From the NCBI RefSeq assembly GCF_013488205.1, contig NZ_CP040908.1, positions 1,961,876 to 2,025,875 on the forward strand: DNA of 64,000 bases, read 5' to 3'. Of this stretch, positions 44,987-53,863 are shown piece by piece. The stretch is from Empedobacter falsenii (GTDB lineage Bacteria > Bacteroidota > Bacteroidia > Flavobacteriales > Weeksellaceae). Position 1 is the first letter of the stretch, and each line of letters begins with the position of its first letter. The notes beneath the pieces were generated by a model. It worked only from the letters and a program-made list of their open reading frames with translations, had not been told where the DNA came from and searched no databases. The position numbers and the translations under genes were made by a program.

Positions 44987-46387
44987 TTATTCATTACAAC
45001 TTCGTTCAATACAATGCCAAGTCGTCCCATTGTACAACTTAATACATAAATCTGTTTGGTCATATATCAACATTCCTTCTACTGGTGTTTTAATTTGATC
45101 CGTATTGAGAACTCTACTAATTACGAATCCTTTTTCTTTAGAAGACAAAACAATTGCACCATTTGGAATATTTGAAGGCCAATTTACATTATTATTTTTG
45201 TATGTGCTTATCCCAATTTTACTCGGATCTCCGACAGATGATGTATTGGCTATTTTGACGCATTCTGTAGTAAAGTCCCCATTTTTGTCCGCACATTTCT
45301 TTAATTGCGCTATCATTGGAGCACTACAATTTCCTGCCGATTCACAATCAAAAGTAACATTGGCAACAGTTGAATTAACAATTGTTCCATTTGCATCTAC
45401 ATAATTGGGTAAATTACTAAAAACATAATTTTCACCTTGATTATAACTTTTTTGATCAGGATTATAAGAATCATATTTTGTAAAGTTAAGATTTGGACCA
45501 ACTTTAGAACCATTTGGATTTAAAGGTTGTCTTGTATAAAAATATCCTTTGCTCGAATTATTTTTTGGTCCTTCTAATGACATTCCATTCATATTGACTG
45601 TACTCAATTTTACCAAACCTGCATTGTATATACTCGCTTGTGTGTTGCCATTTATTCCATTATTAAAAATAAATGTTCCATAATTTTCAATTCGGCTTGT
45701 TCCACTCAAATCACTATTTCCTCCTTCTATTGTTACTGTTCCAGTATTAACAATACGCGAACCTCCCATATTAAAACTTGATAATGAATAAATTTCGCCA
45801 CAATTCACCATTAAAGTTGTCGCATTATTATCTATTGTATTCGAAACATCAATTCGCCCTTTGTTCAAAAATGTATTATTACCTTCGCTCAAATTAAATC
45901 GAACCACCTTCATTTCTTTGTTATTTTCGATGTAATTAATTGCTGTAGGAGAACCAAAATTTAAGGTACTTCTGATATCTACAGTTCCATTATTAATAAG
46001 ATTTGTCGCATTATTACGAATTGTAATTCCAGATTGATTACTTAAAGTACCTGTCGTTGAGATATTAATATCCAAATCGGAAGAAAAGTTCGGATTATTA
46101 TTAAATTCTAATGAACCTTCAATCTCAAATCCATTTTTGAAACCTGTAGTAGTTGATAGATTGGTATTAAAAATTAATTTAGTGTTTGGTGCTATATGTA
46201 TTATTGCACCATCTTCTAATTTCACATCATTAAAAGTCGTGTTTTCCGTAAAACAAACTCTCTTATTTGCAGGAAAAACATAATTATCAATAGGGCTTGG
46301 ATTGGTTACATCACAACTTGTTTGTTGTCCATAAAGAAAGTTAAAACCAAACAAAAAAATGTAAAAAGGGTATAATTTGGTAAGCAT
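44987..46387 (-). CDS. Secreted, beta-helix-like surface protein with shared C-terminal module
   Basis: 466 residues from the ATG at 46387, which opens the signal peptide MLTKLYPFYIFLFGFNFLYG. A longer frame from a TTG (46417) adds an unlikely charged lead. Residues ~60-310 are Asn/Gly/Thr-rich with regularly spaced short strands (NNATNLINNGTVDIRSTL, FNMGGSRIVNTGTVTIEGG, ...), the look of a right-handed beta-helix as in adhesins. A Cys-rich linker follows (CESAGNCSAPMIAQLKKC). The C-terminus carries the module AIVLSSKEKGFVISRVL...EGMLIYDQTDLCIKLYNGTTW, as in the convergent neighbour. Probably surface-exposed. Confidence 0.65.
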   Translation of the reverse strand: MLTKLYPFYIFLFGFNFLYGQQTSCDVTNPSPIDNYVFPANKRVCFTENTTFNDVKLEDGAIIHIAPNTKLIFNTNLSTTTGFKNGFEIEGSLEFNNNPNFSSDLDINISTTGTLSNQSGITIRNNATNLINNGTVDIRSTLNFGSPTAINYIENNKEMKVVRFNLSEGNNTFLNKGRIDVSNTIDNNATTLMVNCGEIYSLSSFNMGGSRIVNTGTVTIEGGNSDLSGTSRIENYGTFIFNNGINGNTQASIYNAGLVKLSTVNMNGMSLEGPKNNSSKGYFYTRQPLNPNGSKVGPNLNFTKYDSYNPDQKSYNQGENYVFSNLPNYVDANGTIVNSTVANVTFDCESAGNCSAPMIAQLKKCADKNGDFTTECVKIANTSSVGDPSKIGISTYKNNNVNWPSNIPNGAIVLSSKEKGFVISRVLNTDQIKTPVEGMLIYDQTDLCIKLYNGTTWHCIERSCNE

Positions 46388-46518
46388 AGGTGTAGATTGT
46401 TTTTCTCTCTCTATCAATCCATATGCCTTTTTTTCAAATAATTGTATTTTAATAATTATAAATAGTTAAAAAAGATAATATCGTACTATTTTTACTTTGT
46501 AAATTATTAATGAATTAT

Positions 46519-47172
46519 TTATTTAAAATCATAATTTCTTCTCGCCCATTTTTTACTTGGTTCAATCCATTCATCAAGAGCTTTATAAAGAAAACCATGC
46601 TTTAAGCCATTATTTAATTCAATTTCTTTGAAATGATTGATTTTATTGGTTGAATTTTCTTTTCGTTTTATAGCAGAAATACCATAAACATCAGACTTTT
46701 CGTAAATAGTTAAAACGTTTCCAGAAAAATTTATGTCAGGCATTTCTTCTAAATCACTTTCTTGAAACGAACCAATAAATACATAGTTGATTTGAGGATT
46801 ATTTTTAAAAGTTGATATATATTGCGCAATATAACCACCTTTGGAAGTTCCTACAACCGTAATATGATTAGGTTCAACTCCTATATTAATCAAACTATCA
46901 ATTTGATTAACAACCTTTTTTGCATATATTATTCCGTCTGTTTTTGGCTTTCTTTTCTCGCTAATCACAATAAATCCGTCATTCCTGAATGAATTCAAAA
47001 CTTTAGAATATTCAATTTTAGTTTTATAAACTGTATCATAATCACCATCGTTATGTGTTTCTAAATATTTATTATGGAGAAAAAAGATATAATCTTTGTC
47101 CTTTACACTTTTAGATATTTTATGTTGCGAACAACTCATTAAACCAATTATGAGAATCAACAAATATTTCAT
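46519..47172 (-). CDS. Alpha/beta-hydrolase lipoprotein
   Basis: 217 residues with a lipoprotein signal (MKYLLILIIGLMSC, Cys14). The catalytic Ser is in TVVGTSKGGYIAQY (~109), with a possible His in LKHGFLYKALDEW (~195). The mature protein is a compact alpha/beta-hydrolase without a lid, of the group that includes esterases and thioesterases. Substrate unknown. A terminator separates it from peptidase E upstream. Confidence 0.7.
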   Translation of the reverse strand: MKYLLILIIGLMSCSQHKISKSVKDKDYIFFLHNKYLETHNDGDYDTVYKTKIEYSKVLNSFRNDGFIVISEKRKPKTDGIIYAKKVVNQIDSLINIGVEPNHITVVGTSKGGYIAQYISTFKNNPQINYVFIGSFQESDLEEMPDINFSGNVLTIYEKSDVYGISAIKRKENSTNKINHFKEIELNNGLKHGFLYKALDEWIEPSKKWARRNYDFK

Positions 47173-47202
47173 TATTCAATTTTAAATCAATCAAATATAA
47201 CC

Positions 47203-47235
47203 AAAAAACCCTTCACTGAAAAGTGAAGGGTTTTT
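47203..47235 (-). terminator. Terminator of the peptidase E gene
   Basis: AAAAAACCCTTCACT, 4-base loop, AGTGAAGGGTTTTT, a strong stem. It follows the peptidase E stop codon directly on the minus strand. Confidence 0.85.
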
Positions 47236-47958
47236 CTATATTCTATAAACTTTTTCCTCTAAAATACCAGATTCAAACTCAATTGGTTGTTCATTTTGTC
47301 TAAAAATTCGGGCAGATAATTTTCCTTTCAACTCCACCACTCCATTTTCTACACGAAGCCAACTTCCTTCTCTCAATCCAACTACAACTTGATGATTAAA
47401 CTTGTGAAATTCATTGATACGCGTTTCTCTTGTTTCTCCTTTGTGCGTAGAATTAGGATCAGGATCCAAATAATGCGGATTAATATTAAAAGGTAAAAAT
47501 TGTAACGCATCAAAACTTGGTGGATAAACAATCGGCATATCATTTGTTGTTCCAATTGTTAAACCTGTCAAATTACTTCCTGCACTCGTTCCAATATATG
47601 GTGTTCCATTATGTACAACGCTTCTCAATTCTTCTATCAAACCAAGTTCATACAACGTTTTTAGCAATAAAAATGTATTTCCTCCACCAATAAAAATCGC
47701 TTTAGCATGCAAAATTGCTTCTTTTTTATTCTCGAAAGTATGCAAACCTTTTACAGAAATTCCAACCGTTTGCAAAGCATCTTTTACATTTTGCGTATAA
47801 TCATCGTACGAAATTCCCGAAGGACGCGCATAGGGAACAAAAATGATTTCATCAGATTGAATAAATTCTTTGATTTCATCTTTTATATATTCTAAAAAAC
47901 TAAAACCGTGAATAGTACTCGTACTTATCACTAATAGTCTATCATTTGGATTTATCAT
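47236..47958 (-). CDS. pepE: Peptidase E (alpha-aspartyl dipeptidase, S51)
   Basis: 240 residues from the ATG at 47958 (MINPNDRLLVISTSTIHGFSF). The frame runs 38 codons further upstream to a TTG but the extension is out of line with the family (E. coli PepE has 229 residues). AIFIGGGNTFLLLKTL and YIGTSAGSNLT hold the oxyanion Gly and the nucleophile Ser of the Ser-His-Glu triad. It splits Asp-X dipeptides in the cytosol. Confidence 0.85.
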   Translation of the reverse strand: MINPNDRLLVISTSTIHGFSFLEYIKDEIKEFIQSDEIIFVPYARPSGISYDDYTQNVKDALQTVGISVKGLHTFENKKEAILHAKAIFIGGGNTFLLLKTLYELGLIEELRSVVHNGTPYIGTSAGSNLTGLTIGTTNDMPIVYPPSFDALQFLPFNINPHYLDPDPNSTHKGETRETRINEFHKFNHQVVVGLREGSWLRVENGVVELKGKLSARIFRQNEQPIEFESGILEEKVYRI

Positions 47959-47975
47959 GTTATCGAATTTTAACT

Positions 47976-47983
47976 CAAAAGTA
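47976..47983 (-). promoter_or_regulatory. -7 box of the peptidase E gene
   Basis: TACTTTTG on the minus strand fits TAnnTTTG, 18 bases before the ATG. Confidence 0.45.
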
Positions 47984-48038
47984 AGTTTAAAATAAGAAAG
48001 TAGGTGAAAAATTGACAAAAAATTATACCAAATTACTT

Positions 48039-48046
48039 TACTTTTG
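48039..48046 (+). promoter_or_regulatory. -7 box of the SGNH-like protein gene
   Basis: TACTTTTG fits TAnnTTTG, 42 bases before the ATG at 48088. A TTGAC at 48012 lies 24 bases upstream, slightly too far for a good -33 match. Confidence 0.4.
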
Positions 48047-48087
48047 TACAATTCTAAAAAATGGAATTTCAAGATTTCTAAATCTTC

Positions 48088-49032
48088 ATGAAAAAAATAG
48101 TACGCTTCATTATACCTTTATTCATAGTTGTTATTATGCTAATAATTGGAATAGAACAAACCCTTCGCAAAATTCCGAACGATTACAAATACAAAGCTGA
48201 TTATTTAAAAGAAAATGGAAGTGAAATAGAAACTTTGATTCTTGGGAGTTCGCATACTTTTACGGGATTGAATCCAAAATTATTTAAAAATAAAACTTTT
48301 AATGCTGCACATTCTGCCCAATCATTGGATTTAGATTACAAAATTTTTGAACAAAATCGAAAATATTTACCCAATTTAAAAACCATTATTATTCCCATTT
48401 CGTATTTTTCATTTACAAAACAATTGAATGATTTTAATCAAAAAAAGTTAAAATATTATTCAATTTATTGGAATATTGATATTAATAATAACGATTTAAA
48501 TCTTAATTACGAAATTTTTTCAGAACCTATTGATATTGATTATAATCGAATAAAAGATTATTGGATTGAGGATAAAAATAATTTGACAATAGATATTAAT
48601 GGATATATAAATAAGCGATACGAACCAAGTTGGAATGATAGTATTTATGCTAAAAAAACGTTTGAAAGACATCGTGCAAATTTGAATTCAACTCAAGTAC
48701 AACATATTATAAAAACACATTATCATGATTTAGAACAAATTATAAAACAAGCAAAATCAAATGATATAAAAGTTGTTCTATTGGCTACTCCTACAACTAA
48801 TTTGTATAAAAATTATGTTATAAAAACACCTCAATATTTCAATTTAAAAAATAATATTAATCGATTATCGAAATATAATAATGTCATTTTCATCAATTAT
48901 TTTATTAATAATGAAAATTTCAGTAAAAAAGATTTCAAAAATTCAGATCATTTAAATGCAAAAGGTGCAGATAAGTTAACGTTGAAGGTGGACTCTATTA
49001 TGAATAAAACATTTGCGTTGATTACAAAATAA
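48088..49032 (+). CDS. Membrane-anchored SGNH-hydrolase-like protein
   Basis: 314 residues with one N-terminal transmembrane helix (about 4-25). ETLILGSSHTFTGLNP (about 48-63) looks like the SGNH block I (G-S-S-H, nucleophile Ser region), and DHLNAKGADKL near the C-terminus fits the block V D-x-x-H. Between them the sequence is Asn/Asp/Lys/Tyr-rich. Proteins of this type remove or add acyl groups on surface polymers or on lipids (DltD/AlgX-like). No specific partner is near; the divergent neighbour is pepE. The exact substrate is unknown. Confidence 0.55.
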   Translation: MKKIVRFIIPLFIVVIMLIIGIEQTLRKIPNDYKYKADYLKENGSEIETLILGSSHTFTGLNPKLFKNKTFNAAHSAQSLDLDYKIFEQNRKYLPNLKTIIIPISYFSFTKQLNDFNQKKLKYYSIYWNIDINNNDLNLNYEIFSEPIDIDYNRIKDYWIEDKNNLTIDINGYINKRYEPSWNDSIYAKKTFERHRANLNSTQVQHIIKTHYHDLEQIIKQAKSNDIKVVLLATPTTNLYKNYVIKTPQYFNLKNNINRLSKYNNVIFINYFINNENFSKKDFKNSDHLNAKGADKLTLKVDSIMNKTFALITK

Positions 49033-49049
49033 ATCGAATATCTATGATC

Positions 49050-49080
49050 AAAAAAGAGCTTGATAAATCAAGCTCTTTTT
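49050..49080 (+). terminator. Terminator, copy 2 of a repeated 31-base sequence
   Basis: Identical over 31 bases to 21733-21763 (AAAAAAGAGCTTGA...TCAAGCTCTTTTT). It follows the SGNH-like gene and can also serve the convergent ABC permease. Confidence 0.85.
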
Positions 49081-49101
49081 GGGTTTATAAGTTGTGTGAA
49101 A

Positions 49102-50421
49102 TTAGTTTTTATAAGAAATCCATTTCATCATTTCTTTTACAGTTGGTTTTTTACCATAAATTAAAATCCCAATTCTATAGATTTTTCCAGCAATATAAAC
49201 CATAAATATTGTACTTATTAACAGCAAAAATAAGGATAAAGCTAATTGCCAAATCGGAACATCAAAAGGAATTCGAGTAATCATTGATATAGGTGAAGTC
49301 AATGGAATCATTGATAACCAAAAAGCAACTGGACCATCAGGATTTTCGAAAGTTGTCATACTTCCATAAAGTCCAATCATCATCGGAACTAAAGGAAAAT
49401 ATGTGAATTGTTGTGTATCAGTATCATTGTCAACAGCAGAACCAATTGCCGCAAAAACAGAGCTGTAGAACAAATATCCTAAGATAAAATAAGCAATAAA
49501 AGCAAAAATTATTAACGGATAATTAAACGTCAACAACACTTCGCTAATTTCTGTTACTTTCTGCATCATATCTGGATTAGTCTCCGCTAATTGTGCTTGA
49601 TTCATCATTTGTTGTGACATATCCATTCTCGACGCTGCAATTGCTGGAAATAAAATCAATAACCCCATTGTCATCCCAATCCATATTGCAAATTGAGTCA
49701 CTGCAACCATTGTTGTTCCTAAAATTTTACCCATCATCAATTCGAAAGGTTTTACAGAAGAAATGATAATTTCGACCACGCGATTATTCTTTTCTTCAAC
49801 AACCGAACGCATAACTTTTACGCCATAAATCATTACAAACATGAAAATAATGTAAGTTAAAAACATCGATAATCCGATTTTCAACTCCATTCCTTTATCT
49901 TCTTTTCCGTCTGTAACATTGAAAACATTCAGGTTAACGCGAGCCTTAGAAGCTTCTAAAGCAGCTTTATCAATACCAGATTTTGCTTGTTTTTCTTTTT
50001 CAATCTTATCACTAATTGTTCTCGAAAGTTTTTCTCGATCAGTAATTCCAAGATTTCCATTTGTAATTAATTCTGTATTTTTCTCAATATTTTCATAATT
50101 TCCATCTGTATTTTTTGGAATATGAAGAATCGCATTCAAATATTCGCTTCCTTTCAACGTGTCCTTAATTGATTGCAATTCTTGAGGCGTGTAAATACTG
50201 AACATCATTTGTTTAGTCGATTTAAACGAGGTTACAAACTCTGTACTTTCATCTACAATTGCAATGTTTTTCACTTCGGAATTATTTGCAGAACTCAAAA
50301 AGAAAATCACAGCTCCTGCTCCAACAATCAACAAAGGCGAAAGAAAAGTCATAACAATAAACGCTTTGTTTTTTACTTGAGAAAAGAACTCGCGTTGTGC
50401 AACTAAAAATATATTTTTCAT
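49102..50421 (-). CDS. ABC transporter permease (NatB/ABC-2 type)
   Basis: 439 residues with a first helix near the N-terminus (about 20-42), a large extracytoplasmic loop (~45-180), then five membrane helices from residue ~185 on. Between them sit the MRSVVEEKNNRVVEIIISSVKPFELMMGKI motif block (shown in part) and a Met/Gln-rich loop. Such permeases pair with a NatA-type ATPase to export sodium or an antibiotic-like compound. It is 12 bases downstream of the ATPase gene. Confidence 0.85.
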   Translation of the reverse strand: MKNIFLVAQREFFSQVKNKAFIVMTFLSPLLIVGAGAVIFFLSSANNSEVKNIAIVDESTEFVTSFKSTKQMMFSIYTPQELQSIKDTLKGSEYLNAILHIPKNTDGNYENIEKNTELITNGNLGITDREKLSRTISDKIEKEKQAKSGIDKAALEASKARVNLNVFNVTDGKEDKGMELKIGLSMFLTYIIFMFVMIYGVKVMRSVVEEKNNRVVEIIISSVKPFELMMGKILGTTMVAVTQFAIWIGMTMGLLILFPAIAASRMDMSQQMMNQAQLAETNPDMMQKVTEISEVLLTFNYPLIIFAFIAYFILGYLFYSSVFAAIGSAVDNDTDTQQFTYFPLVPMMIGLYGSMTTFENPDGPVAFWLSMIPLTSPISMITRIPFDVPIWQLALSLFLLLISTIFMVYIAGKIYRIGILIYGKKPTVKEMMKWISYKN

Positions 50422-50433
50422 TTGAAAATTAGC

Positions 50434-51366
50434 TTAAAGATTAGGAATTGAACTTTGTTTAACGGCTTCCAAAAACACATCATTCATCGAAGGAATAATC
50501 TCTTTGAATTGATGAACTTGTCCAACTTGCATCAATTTATCTAAAATCACATTGGTTGGTGTTTCTTTATTATACAATAAATTAAATTCAGTTCGTTGAT
50601 TAATGTTTCGTACATCCGAAATCTCAAATTCATTGGCTAAATTTTGAAGAGAATCAGCAGGAATTTCATTCAATTGAATCGAAAACTTTCCTGTCTTAAA
50701 TTGATTTCTAACTTCTTCAATCGTTCCATCTAACACTTTATTCGATTGATTAATCAATGCCACATGATCACACATTTCTTCAACAGATTCCATACGATGT
50801 GTTGAGAAAATAATTGTTGTTCCTTTGTCTCTTAATTCAAGAATTTCATTCGCAATAATTTGTGCATTTACAGGATCAAAACCACTAAAAGGTTCATCGA
50901 AAATCAGTAAAGAAGGATTGTGAATAACTGTAATCACAAACTGAACTTTTTGTCCCATTCCTTTCGACAACTCGCTCAATTTCTTATTCCACCAAGACAT
51001 CATATCAAGTTTCTCGAACCAATATTCGGTACGTTTTCTGGCTTCCGCAGAAGAAAGACCTTTCAGTTTTGCAAAATACAGTGCCTGTTCTCCAACTTTC
51101 ATATTCTTGTACAAACCACGTTCTTCTGGCATATAACCAACTTGCCCGATTGATTTTTTCGTCAAAGGTTCTCCATTCAACAAAATTGTACCGCTATCTG
51201 GCGCTGTAATTTGATTGACAATACGAATAAAAGTCGTTTTTCCAGCACCATTTGGTCCCAAAAGTCCATAAATAGAACCTTGTGGAATATTGATACTAAA
51301 ATTATTAAGCGCAACTTTATCTTTATATTTTCTTGTTAAGCCTTGAGCTTGCAATAAAAATTCCAT
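50434..51366 (-). CDS. ABC transporter ATP-binding protein (NatA type)
   Basis: 310 residues. Walker A GPNGAGKTTF (36-45), signature LSKGM (~135, in place of LSGGQ), Walker B LLIFDEPFSGFDP (~157), H-loop STHRME (~192). The C-terminal ~90 residues form an accessory domain of the drug- or sodium-efflux DRA type. With the permease it makes one exporter. Confidence 0.9.
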   Translation of the reverse strand: MEFLLQAQGLTRKYKDKVALNNFSINIPQGSIYGLLGPNGAGKTTFIRIVNQITAPDSGTILLNGEPLTKKSIGQVGYMPEERGLYKNMKVGEQALYFAKLKGLSSAEARKRTEYWFEKLDMMSWWNKKLSELSKGMGQKVQFVITVIHNPSLLIFDEPFSGFDPVNAQIIANEILELRDKGTTIIFSTHRMESVEEMCDHVALINQSNKVLDGTIEEVRNQFKTGKFSIQLNEIPADSLQNLANEFEISDVRNINQRTEFNLLYNKETPTNVILDKLMQVGQVHQFKEIIPSMNDVFLEAVKQSSIPNL

Positions 51367-51424
51367 TTTCTATATCATTTGATTTGTAAAATTAGTAAGA
51401 AGAAAGTAAATTTTGTTACAGATT

Positions 51425-51757
51425 TTAATGAGATTCATTCGGATCCCATACAATTTCTTTAAAATTAATCACTTTATCATTTATAATCTCCACACCTTCA
51501 TTTTCTAACAATTGTTGCATCAAACTCGAAGGATTAAAATGATGTTTTCCAGTTAACAAACCATTTCTGTTTACAACACGGTGCGCAGGAACGTCTTCTC
51601 TATTATGTACATGATTCATTGCATAACCAACAACACGAGCCGAAAATTTTTCTCCTATATATTTTGCAATCAATCCATAAGTAGAAACACGTCCTTCGGG
51701 AATTTGACGAACTATTTCATAAATTTTCTCATAAGTATCAGAAATGATTTTTGTCAT
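51425..51757 (-). CDS. Alkyltransferase-like protein (ATL), MGMT family without catalytic Cys
   Basis: 110 residues, the DNA-binding half of the MGMT fold. The active-site PCHRV is PAHRV here (57-61), so the methyl-accepting cysteine is replaced by Ala. The arginine finger (RVVGYAMNHV) is present. ATL proteins of this kind (E. coli YbaZ has Trp at this place) bind O6-alkylguanine and hand it to nucleotide-excision repair. Divergent from a membrane-protein gene (41 bases). Confidence 0.85.
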   Translation of the reverse strand: MTKIISDTYEKIYEIVRQIPEGRVSTYGLIAKYIGEKFSARVVGYAMNHVHNREDVPAHRVVNRNGLLTGKHHFNPSSLMQQLLENEGVEIINDKVINFKEIVWDPNESH

Positions 51758-51798
51758 AATCTAAAGATTTATTGTAAATTTAAAGAAAGTAATAGAAT

Positions 51799-52344
51799 AT
51801 GAGCCAAAAAGTTCCAATTAAATCTCTTTTAAGCCGACCACGATTTAAGGTTTTTACACATTTATCAAAACAAGAATTTATTGATTTAATCAAAAAACAT
51901 CTTGAAACTAATTCTACCGAATACGGAGGTTATGCGAATCAGGAAGTTGCAATGATTCGTGTCAGAAAAGACAAGGATAAATATTGGCATCCGCAATTGC
52001 AAATCAGAATTGAAGAAGATGATGATCATCCTGATTATTTGGTTGTAAGAGGAATTATTGGTCCGCCTTCTAATGTTTGGACATTTTTCGCATTTTTGTA
52101 TGGTTTGAGTGGAGCTATTTTTATCACTTTAGGCTCTTATGCGGTTTCCGAATATATTGTACAGGGAAATAGTGTATGGATTTGGAGTATTCCTATTGCA
52201 TTATTGATGGCTTTAGGTACTTATTTAGCTAGTTTATATGGTCATTATTTGGCAAAATATCAATTGGGAAGATTGTATCATTTCGTGAATGAATTGCTTC
52301 GTGATGCAGAGTTTTATCAAAATAGCGACGAAATTAAGGAATAA
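51799..52344 (+). CDS. Membrane protein of unknown function
   Basis: 181 residues. A soluble N-terminal part (~1-85, mixed alpha/beta, with MIRVRKDKDKYWHPQLQIRI) and two membrane helices (about 93-115 and 124-145), then a short cytosolic helix. No family recognised. Promoter shared with the divergent ATL gene. Confidence 0.5.
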   Translation: MSQKVPIKSLLSRPRFKVFTHLSKQEFIDLIKKHLETNSTEYGGYANQEVAMIRVRKDKDKYWHPQLQIRIEEDDDHPDYLVVRGIIGPPSNVWTFFAFLYGLSGAIFITLGSYAVSEYIVQGNSVWIWSIPIALLMALGTYLASLYGHYLAKYQLGRLYHFVNELLRDAEFYQNSDEIKE

Positions 52345-52370
52345 AAAAAAGCGACCTAAACAGGTCGCTT
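52343..52370. terminator. Terminator of the cold-shock gene
   Basis: AAGCGACC, 6-base loop, GGTCGCTT followed on the minus strand by an eight-T run. It also lies at the stop codon of the convergent membrane-protein gene. Confidence 0.85.
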
Positions 52371-52399
52371 ACAAGAAATATGTTGAGATAATATATTAA

Positions 52400-52591
52400 T
52401 TAGATTACTTTCACATTAACGGCGTTGATGCCTTTTTTTCCTTGTTCTAAGTCAAAAGATACTTTATCGTTTTGAGCTACTTTGTCTGTTAAACCAGAAA
52501 CGTGTACGAAGTACTCTTTTCCTGATTCGTCATCTTTAATAAATCCGTATCCTTTTTCTTCATTAAAGAATTTTACAGTTCCTTTATTCAT
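52400..52591 (-). CDS. Cold-shock protein (CspA family)
   Basis: 63 residues, normal Csp length. RNP-1 appears as KGYGFIK (13-19) and RNP-2 as YFVHVSG (27-33), with the usual FFNEEKG start. It binds single-stranded RNA or DNA and melts RNA secondary structure. The leader of ~110-130 bases to hemW contains no clear -7 match on this strand; a cold-shock 5' UTR is possible but not shown. Confidence 0.9.
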   Translation of the reverse strand: MNKGTVKFFNEEKGYGFIKDDESGKEYFVHVSGLTDKVAQNDKVSFDLEQGKKGINAVNVKVI

Positions 52592-52693
52592 AGTATTTTA
52601 TTTTCGTTGATAAAGATATAAGATTTATTTACAAAACCAATATTAATTTTTAGTTTTTTTTTATAACAATTTTTTTAGGCTATAATTTCATTA

Positions 52694-52701
52694 TAATTTT
52701 G
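52694..52701 (+). promoter_or_regulatory. -7 box of hemW
   Basis: TAATTTTG fits TAnnTTTG, 17 bases before the TTG start. Confidence 0.5.
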
Positions 52702-52718
52702 TCTCAAATCATAATATT

Positions 52719-53846
52719 TTGGCAGGAATTTATATTCATATCCCGTTTTGTAAACAAAAATGTAGCTATTGCGACTTTCATTTTTCGACTAATCTTCAAC
52801 ATAAATCAAATTTAATTCAAGCAATTAATAAAGAACTTGAGATCAGAAAAAATGAAATTTCTACACCTTTAGAAACGATTTATTTTGGAGGAGGAACACC
52901 TTCTATCCTAAACGAAATTGAGTTAGAAAGTATTTTCGAAACGATTTATAAAAATTATTCGACCAAAAATTTAAAAGAAATTACACTAGAAGCGAATCCT
53001 GATGATCTGAACAAAGAAAAACTTAATTTCTTGAAATCAACTCCGATTAATCGTTTTTCGATTGGTGTTCAATCATTTTTTGAAGAAGATTTGAAATTAA
53101 TGAATCGAGCACATAACGCACAAGAAGCTGAAACTTCTATAAAATTGGCGCAAGATTTTGGTTTCGAAAATATCACTATTGATTTGATTTATGGTTCTAC
53201 AACCACAACTAACGAAGTGTGGAAACAAAATTTGCAAAAAGCAATTGCGCTAAATGTTCCACATATTTCTTCTTATGCCTTAACAGTCGAAGAAAAAACA
53301 ATTTTAGATCATCAAATCAAAAAAGGAATCACTAAACCAGTTGATGAAGATCGTCAAAACGAACAATTTCAACTTTTAGTAGACACTTTAACTTCGAATA
53401 ATTTTATTCAATACGAAATCTCCAATTTCGGAAAAGAAAACTATTTTTCTTTGCACAATTCTAATTATTGGAAAGGAATTCATTATTTAGGAATTGGACC
53501 TTCTGCACATTCTTATAACGGAAAAACTCGAGCTTGGAACATTGCAAATAATTCAAAATATATACAAACTATCAACGAAAATAAGCTACCTCAAGAAATT
53601 GAAGTTTTAAATGAAGTAGAACAATTTAATGAAATGATAATGATTGGATTGAGAACAATTTATGGAATAGATTTAAATCGAATTAATTCAGAATTTTCTC
53701 AACCTTTAGTGAATTCTTTTTATCAAGAACTCAATCAATTAATTAACGAAAATTTAGTCGAAAAGAAAGAAAATAGAATTATTTTGAAACCCGAAGCAAA
53801 ATTTTTCGCAGACGGAATTGCTTCAAGATTATTTTACATCGATTAA
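52719..53846 (+). CDS. hemW: Radical SAM coproporphyrinogen III oxidase-like protein HemW
   Basis: 375 residues. The iron-sulfur cluster is bound by C11, C15 and C18 (FCKQKCSYCDF), followed by YFGGGTPS and VQSFFEEDLKLMNRAHNA. The C-terminal HemN_C domain is present. The start codon is TTG (52719): it gives the family-typical MAGIYIHIPFC and no ATG fits. Despite similarity to HemN, HemW proteins act as heme chaperones. It starts 17 bases after a -7 box and ends 17 bases before murI. Confidence 0.9.
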   Translation: MAGIYIHIPFCKQKCSYCDFHFSTNLQHKSNLIQAINKELEIRKNEISTPLETIYFGGGTPSILNEIELESIFETIYKNYSTKNLKEITLEANPDDLNKEKLNFLKSTPINRFSIGVQSFFEEDLKLMNRAHNAQEAETSIKLAQDFGFENITIDLIYGSTTTTNEVWKQNLQKAIALNVPHISSYALTVEEKTILDHQIKKGITKPVDEDRQNEQFQLLVDTLTSNNFIQYEISNFGKENYFSLHNSNYWKGIHYLGIGPSAHSYNGKTRAWNIANNSKYIQTINENKLPQEIEVLNEVEQFNEMIMIGLRTIYGIDLNRINSEFSQPLVNSFYQELNQLINENLVEKKENRIILKPEAKFFADGIASRLFYID

Positions 53847-53863
53847 TTTGTTAAATTTGCGAT

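Noticed and set aside
45105-45404. 99-codon open frame on the plus strand inside the beta-helix-like gene
   Set aside because: Antisense to a gene with a clear signal peptide and C-terminal module; no start signal.
51425-51757. Active O6-methylguanine-DNA methyltransferase
   Set aside because: The essential Cys of PCHR is Ala, and the N-terminal domain of a full Ada/Ogt is missing, so an ATL protein is the better call.
53852-53859. Separate promoter for murI giving a leaderless mRNA
   Set aside because: The TAAATTTG match is 4 bases from the ATG and has no -33 box; read-through from hemW explains expression. It is mentioned in the murI entry only.
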